This document shows, in pieces, positions 58,389-64,000 of a stretch of DNA of 64,000 bases (position 1 is its first letter; each line of letters starts with the position of its first letter). The stretch spans positions 60,726,107 through 60,790,106 of the forward strand of contig OZ024912.1 of NCBI GenBank assembly GCA_964017125.1, in the 5' to 3' direction. The notes below the pieces were generated by a model. It saw only the letters and a list, made by a program, of their open reading frames with translations. It did no database searches and was not told where the DNA came from. The stretch comes from Flabesymbios commensalis. Taxonomy: Eukaryota; Annelida; Polychaeta; Terebellida; Flabelligeridae. The position numbers were made by a program, and so were the translations under genes.

Positions 58389-61300
58389 GTGTGCACTTCT
58401 GGATAAAATTGTGAATTTTGGCACACAGATAGTTAAGATCTTCCTGTACAGGAATTTTGATGGAAGCAAGTTGGTACGTCCAGTTTCTGGCCGCCATCTT
58501 GGTTTTCAAAATGGCCGCCATATTGGACCTATATTCAGCAATATCTCGAAAAGGAAGACATTTGGAGAGCTCATAACAAGCTGATTTTTTCATGAAAGAA
58601 CCCTAGAGATATCTATATTAACATAGTAAACGTTCTAGAAAATCCTTCTCGAGCACTCTGACATATTCAAGATGGCGTCCAAGATGGCCGCCAGCGTATA
58701 GTCATACTTGATAAATAGCGTAAAATGGTCGATTTTAGCTCAATTTCCTTTTGTAATAACCCATAATAAATAGTTTTGTGGTCACTAAAGTTATATAAAC
58801 TACGACCAGTAATTTTGGAAGCATATTTCACCCTTTTATCCCAAGAGGCTTTTTAGCGAACGCCTCTGTAATCTCTATTGGGACAACATTATTATTTATA
58901 ATCAATTAATTAAATATTAATGGTGATGTATATTGGTGTCAGTAATACTATGTTAAAGGCATATTAAAGGCACGATTATATTGGTTACTTAATTTGCATT
59001 TCTAGTTATTCAAGATGGCGTCCAGGATGGCTGCCAGTGTATGGGCAGATTTAAGAAATTGTGTAAATTCTACAATTTTATATCAATTTTCTTCTGTAAT
59101 ACATCATTTCAACTAGTTTTATGGTCTGTGAGTCCATCTAAACAACTCCCAGACAACGTTAGGCAATATTTAACACATTAACATGAGAATTTTTTAATTA
59201 GCGACATAAAATATCCAGAATGTAATTGGTGAATCACTTAGCCCTTAAACCTTTACAGCTGTTTTTCGGGTGTGAAACTGATTTATGTTTTTTCGTAAAT
59301 TGATAGATTTTAGCTCAATTTTCTTTTGTGATGGACCATTTCAAATAGTTTCGTGATCACTAAATCTATATGGACTACTCCCATCTATTTTGAAAATATA
59401 TTTAACCCTTTTATCCCGAGAGGCTTTTCAGCTAACGCTTTTGTAATCTCTATTGGGACAACTTTATTATTTATAATCAATTAATTCAGTATTAATGATG
59501 TATCGGTGTCAGTAATATAGTTATAGTGAAGTCACACTGATTGGTCAATTAATTTGTATTTTTAGTTATTCAAAATGTGGTCCAAGATGGCTGCCAGTGT
59601 ATGGGCAGATTTGAGAATTTGTGCAAATTCATCAATTTTAGATCGATTTTCTTCTTTTTTTGTAATACATCATTTCAACTAGTTTTATGGTCTGTAAGCT
59701 CATCTAAACTACTCCCAGACAATGTTGAGCACTATTTAACACATTGACATGAGAGTTTTAATTTTGGCGACAAAAAACACCCAAAAATGTAATTGGTGAA
59801 CCACATGGCTCATACACTTTTACAGCTGTTTTCTAGGTGTGAAACTGATTTGTGTTGGACAGATCATTTGATGATATATTGCATGAAAGTGTGATGTTTT
59901 CTGAGTGAACCACTTATTGTCAGTGTATCCGCCTGATAATAATGTCACCATACACATACTGGATCACAAAAAATATCAGTGATACTTGTAACTTAAACGA
60001 ATATACAGGTGCTTTAATGCATGCACTGGTATGTCGACGTCGATCAATTGCGCTGGAAAGGTGGTGTATTCATAATGACAGTGTATATATGGCTCTTGTG
60101 TGAAAACTATTTTAGAGAGGAGTCCTAAATGATACAGCGCTGCATGATATTTTTTTTCAAATCTACCAAAAAAATCAGCTGCTTCCGCCTATTAGGCTTA
60201 GGACTGACTGTGTTGTATATCCGGACTGGTGTCTAAAGACTCGTATGGCATGATGCGACCGCCACTATTTTTTTCTCCTGTAATGTTAGAGGAGTTGGAA
60301 TTGTTGATATCACATCGATGGTCTTCATCATAACTTTCTCCAGCCTCAAAAACGTTGCAGAATTATCGGAAACGGCTTGTTGTGGTGCAAGTGACAATTA
60401 GCCACTTTCATACTCCATCAGTGAAAACTGGATGGCAGCGATGATTCATTTGATCGGCTGTGTATTCGTAGACTGGAGGTAGGCATATGATGTTTGTATC
60501 TATACCAGACAAGATGGTTCGTTATCGTGGTGTACGTATACAGTGCAATCACAATTCCATAGGAATTCTGTGCGCCATTGGAGCAGTAGGCTACCATATG
60601 AGATGAAGATTGCCATAAAACTAGCCATACTACTGATGGTGGCCAGAATAGCAGAGTTGCAGCCTTGTGTGACCATGTAATGAGTTTGCATAGGGCAAGG
60701 GTATTTGGGCGAATAAATAACCGGCCCCTTTGACCAGCCAAAACAAAATGCTATCAGATAGTTCTTCAGCATATTATAAATGTTCATTATAACTAATCAG
60801 GCATTTTTATTGGAACTAATATAAGTGTCCTGCTTCTCAGCAGTAAAAAAAACATTTTTTTGCAAATATCGAATATTTAGCTGGTGATCATGCCGCTGAT
60901 GATCATTCCTGTGGGTTTGTTCTGTATCCTGGGACTGCTTCTTGGCTCTGACCATAGAGTTAACTCTATGCTCTGACTAATCTACGCAGTTTTGGAATAG
61001 AAGCATAATTTGAGAACACCACCGGCATTCAACCGCAAATAACTACTTGCATTCCATGTCAGCTCCCTGTTTTCCTATCTAAGACACTTGATTGACCTTC
61101 CCGTTCACTCATCCACAAAAGATGCATTACTGCCCATGCTGTGGTGTTCACCAGAAGACCGTGAGCTTGTTGTTTGATCAGAAATATCCTCTATGGTTTA
61201 TTTTCAGCCTATATATCATCCGAAATGTTCATAAAGTAAGTATGATAGTGAAAGTAGACACATTTAAGTACAGTAGCCCATAAAGGTACATCTAAAGAGC

Positions 61301-62287
61301 CCCTGAGGATCATTTGCACTAAATTGGGTATTAATTTATCAAGTATTTTCTACCAATAGACCCGTATCTAGGACCTTTGTCACACAATATCCCTATAGAC
61401 ACTGGCATTATATCTAAACGATAAGGTATCCGCCAAGGATACTGTGACATGTAAGAAAACATGAATCAGTTTCACAACCGAAAAACAGTTCGAAAGGTTT
61501 ATGGGATAAGTGGTTCACCAACTACATTTTGGATGTTTTATGTCGCTAATTGAAAATCACAGACCATAAAACTAGTTGAAATGATGTACTACAAGATAAA
61601 TTTGATAAAAAATTGAAGAATTTACACAACTTCCTAAATCTGCCCATACACTGGCAACCATATTGGACGCCATCTTGAATACCTAAAAATACAAATGAAT
61701 TGACCAATAAGCGTGCTTTTAATATAGCTATATTACTGAAACCAATATACATCACCATTAATACTTAATTAATTGATTATAAATAATAATGTTGTCCCAA
61801 TAAAGATTACAGGGGCGTTAGCTAAAAAGCCTCTTGGGATAAAAGGGTAAAGATGTTTTCAAAATTGCTGGGGGTAGTCTATATAGCTTTACTGGCCACA
61901 AAACTGTTTGAAATGGTGTATTACAAAAGAAAATCGAGCTAAAATCGATCATTTTACGCTATTCATCAAATATGACTATACGCTGGCGACCATCTTGGAC
62001 GCCATCTTAAATATGTCAGAGTGCATGAGAAGGATTTTCTAGAACGTTTACTGTGGTAATCTAGATACCTTTAGTGTTCTTTCATGAAAAAATCAGCTTG
62101 TTACGAGCTCTCTAATTGTCTGCCTTTATGAAATATTGCTGAATATAGGTCAAAGTGGCGGCCATTTTGAAAACCAAGATGGCGGCCAAAATGTGGACGT
62201 ACCAGCTTGCTTCCATCAAAATTCCTGTAGAGCGATATCTTAACTATTTGTGTGCCAAAATTCACAATTTTATCCAGAAGTGCACAC
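58389..62287. mobile_element. Inverted-repeat element, 3.9 kb
   Basis: The left arm from 58,389 and the right arm ending at 62,287 are inverse over about 850-900 bp. They share GTGCACTTCTGGATAAAATT at the ends, CATCTTGGTTTTCAAAATGG, TTCTAGAAAATCCTTCTCG and CCCTTTTATCCCAAGAGGC. In the left arm, about 565 bp (58,728-59,290) is duplicated directly at 59,300-59,855. The 1.6-kb spacer contains a minus-strand ORF. It may be a DNA transposon with long ends or an inverted duplication. No target duplication was resolved. Confidence 0.8.
60418..60787 (-). CDS. Minus-strand ORF with a predicted membrane helix, unidentified
   Basis: Two overlapping minus-strand frames (95 and 107 residues). The first has a strongly hydrophobic stretch near its middle (ILATISSMASFMAIFISYG), then LLLQWRTEFLWNC and a polar tail. 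It could be an exon of a membrane protein encoded on the strand opposite GSS, or cargo of the surrounding inverted-repeat element. No family was recognised and a chance ORF is possible. Confidence 0.25.
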
Positions 62288-62289
62288 CC

Positions 62290-62610
62290 TATTACCTAAG
62301 AGCTCCTACTAATATCCTCTCCACTGTAATTAAAGTTCATGTAACTCCCACTATGCATACAACGTTGGCGTCTTGACCATAACGTGATAACACATACCAT
62401 GAATGAATTAACAGGGGTATCAAGACTGAATGGCCATACACATAATGACTGGAATATTTAACAAACACACCCATCACCAAACGTACTGTTCGAATCACAC
62501 AGTACTGTCTCTGGTGCTGCTAATGTACTGGCATCAGTGTCTAGTAGGTGAAGATCGACAAGTTAAAACAGGGGTGTTCACAAAAACATTTAGAGTTGAA
62601 AAATTGTAAT
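62290..62610. other. Short unassigned stretch in GSS intron 3
   Basis: About 320 bp to the right of the inverted-repeat element. No ORF, repeat or signal that I can support. Confidence 0.4.
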
Positions 62611-62659
62611 TCTTGGGAAGTGGCCATGCCTCTAAGGATCAGCGTTCACACTTTTGTCT

Positions 62660-62957
62660 CTATAAGAATAAAACTTTCTTTTGGAATAAACTGCAATACT
62701 TAACCTTACGCTTTAGTCCTAAGTTTCCCAAATACTCTGGCTCATATAGGCTATCCACCTCATCAAATGAGATTTCGAAAGCTATGGCATCGTCTAAATA
62801 TACCGGACAGCTTTCCCATTGCGAATTTGCAAGCACAATTACCTTTAATCTTTCATATGCCGGGGTAATATAGAAGCTCTTGACCCACTTCATTTGATAC
62901 ATGCCATTACTGCATATCAATGTGTTCCATTTCCACTTGCCAGTAGCAGGACCCTGA
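62660..62957 (-). CDS. Possible minus-strand exon, family not recognised
   Basis: A frame begins after an acceptor-like TTTTTTATGTTGGAGTCAG on the minus strand and runs about 95 residues to a stop: GKWKWNTLICSNGMYQMKWV, FYITPAYERLKVIVLANSQW, then YLDDAIAFEISFDEVD. Alternating hydrophobic strands and an ITPxYxxLKVIVxA pattern suggest a beta-sandwich domain. Codon use looks more gene-like than the surroundings, but this is a visual judgement. It could be the last exon of a gene on the opposite strand within GSS intron 3, or a repeat-borne gene. Confidence 0.35.
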
Positions 62958-63429
62958 CTCCAACATAAAAAACATACAGTATCAGATCGAGTATCAGATC
63001 GAGGGTCTAGATAACCATCAATTTTAGACAGGATAAGCAACCTCCAAGGTGATATCATCAAGTTTTTTTTTTATAATCCACAGAAAATCACATAGTCCCA
63101 TATCTTTTTATTACCAAAACAATAAAAAAAACACCATGGTCTAGTGGATGGTTGAACCCTCTTGAGCAGATACTTCACTTACCGGTCTTGTCCTCTCTCG
63201 CGGCATCATCTGACAAGGTTCACGTCGGGGAGGGATACTGTCAGTGTACATTTTGTTTTTCACCACGTCTGTACGACCCAGCTCTTCAGACAACAAAAGC
63301 AAAAGTGACGCTAGAAATGAATTTACATGCCTAAATTATTCTAAAATTGCCTTTTTATCCCCCACCCGTAGGGGAAGGGGGGTTTCAGTCGCGCCAGGAT
63401 TCCGTCAGGCGTCAAGTGTCAGGCGTCAC

Positions 63430-63870
63430 GTTTTTTTGTGAACGCAAAAACTAGTGGTAAACTTTTTTTGAAATTTTAAAATCAGTCCTAGCAACATGTG
63501 GGTGTGCAAGTGATTTTTTTAGGATGCTACAAAAATTCAAAATGGCCGCCAGAGGTCAACTTCGATTTCTTTTTGTGAACGCAAAAACTCTAAAACTTAA
63601 AAGTCATAAATTATTTGAATTTTACTATCACATTCCCCACGATATGGAGATGTGCAGGGGTTTTTTAGGTTTTACTGCAATTCAAAATGGCCGCCATGGA
63701 TGAAAATTATAATTTTTTGGGGGCGCAAAAACGCAAAAACTGAAATCAGAAATAATTCACATTTTACAATAACAAAACCCACCATCTGTAAATGTGCAGG
63801 TGATTTTACTGTAATTTAAAATGACCACCACAAGTCGCCTTTTATATCTTAGTGACCGTAAAAACGCTAA
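63430..63870. repeat. Degenerate tandem repeat with TTCAAAATGGCCGCC
   Basis: Three to four units of about 125-150 bp, each with TTTGTGAACGCAAAAACT, a CACATTCCCCA-like box, GGNGATTTT and ATTCAAAATGGCCGCCA. GGCCGCCATCTTG words of the same kind recur at 54.4, 56.5, 58.5, 62.2 and 63.98 kb. Confidence 0.8.
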
Positions 63871-64000
63871 TCTAATTTATCATGTTTATAGCGGGGGTGA
63901 TATAGGACTTCAGGCCTCTTGTTATCAGTCAAAATAGCCCCACAGAATGAAAATGCTAAAATTACCTCTGAGTTAAGTTGTTTGCGGCCGCCATCTTGAA

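Noticed and set aside
55754-64000. A fourth GSS exon
   Set aside because: I looked for sequence like the human VFLGLNRSDYM region with a suitable acceptor and found none on the plus strand.

Overview
The window is repeat-dominated DNA of an invertebrate animal, most likely a marine species. This rests on a host gene with long introns, a Polinton, a Ty3/Gypsy element, CR1/L2-like LINEs, tRNA-derived SINEs and many short foldback elements. The species cannot be named from sequence alone. One 200-base assembly gap lies at 11,499-11,698. The only host gene supported at exon level is glutathione synthetase (GSS, + strand). Its first three coding exons lie at 39,651-39,759, 53,291-53,453 and 55,678-55,753, with matching splice phases, and the rest lies beyond the right edge.

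Layout, left part. 1-5.2 kb: a broken Ty3/Gypsy retrotransposon carrying a 1.9-kb insertion, next to the endonuclease piece of a LINE. 6.2-16.2 kb: a decayed Polinton with 0.8-1.0-kb inverted ends. It shows a packaging ATPase, integrase, two capsid-type proteins, an adenain-type protease and, on the other strand, remnants resembling TBP and PC4. No DNA polymerase was recognised. A compound tRNA-headed SINE sits in its integrase. 17.6-21.2 kb and 21.85-23.4 kb: two non-autonomous DNA transposons. 23.7-28 kb: two LINE fragments tail to tail, flanked by decayed copies of a multi-copy protein family with HEEAD and HAFTGCD motifs. A third copy lies at 36.8-38.1 kb.

Middle part. 29.1-31.7 kb is a nested giant palindrome made of about 39-bp units whose orientation flips at each layer, with a 468-bp foldback at its centre and a SINE in the left arm. 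Short mirror elements and minisatellites fill 32-39.6 kb.

Right part. GSS intron 1 (13.5 kb) holds a 32-bp satellite in two blocks (40.48-43.83 and 48.14-52.13 kb). A 4.3-kb DNA transposon splits them, and a paralogous empty site within the satellite's higher-order repeat shows a 3-bp target duplication. Because 32 is not a multiple of 3 and the monomer has no stop in any frame, the array is open in all six frames over kilobases. This explains the huge apparent ORFs, which I do not regard as genes. The part of intron 3 in the window (from 55.75 kb) carries a G-rich 38-bp minisatellite and a 3.9-kb inverted-repeat element. Two minus-strand ORFs there could be exons of an unidentified gene.
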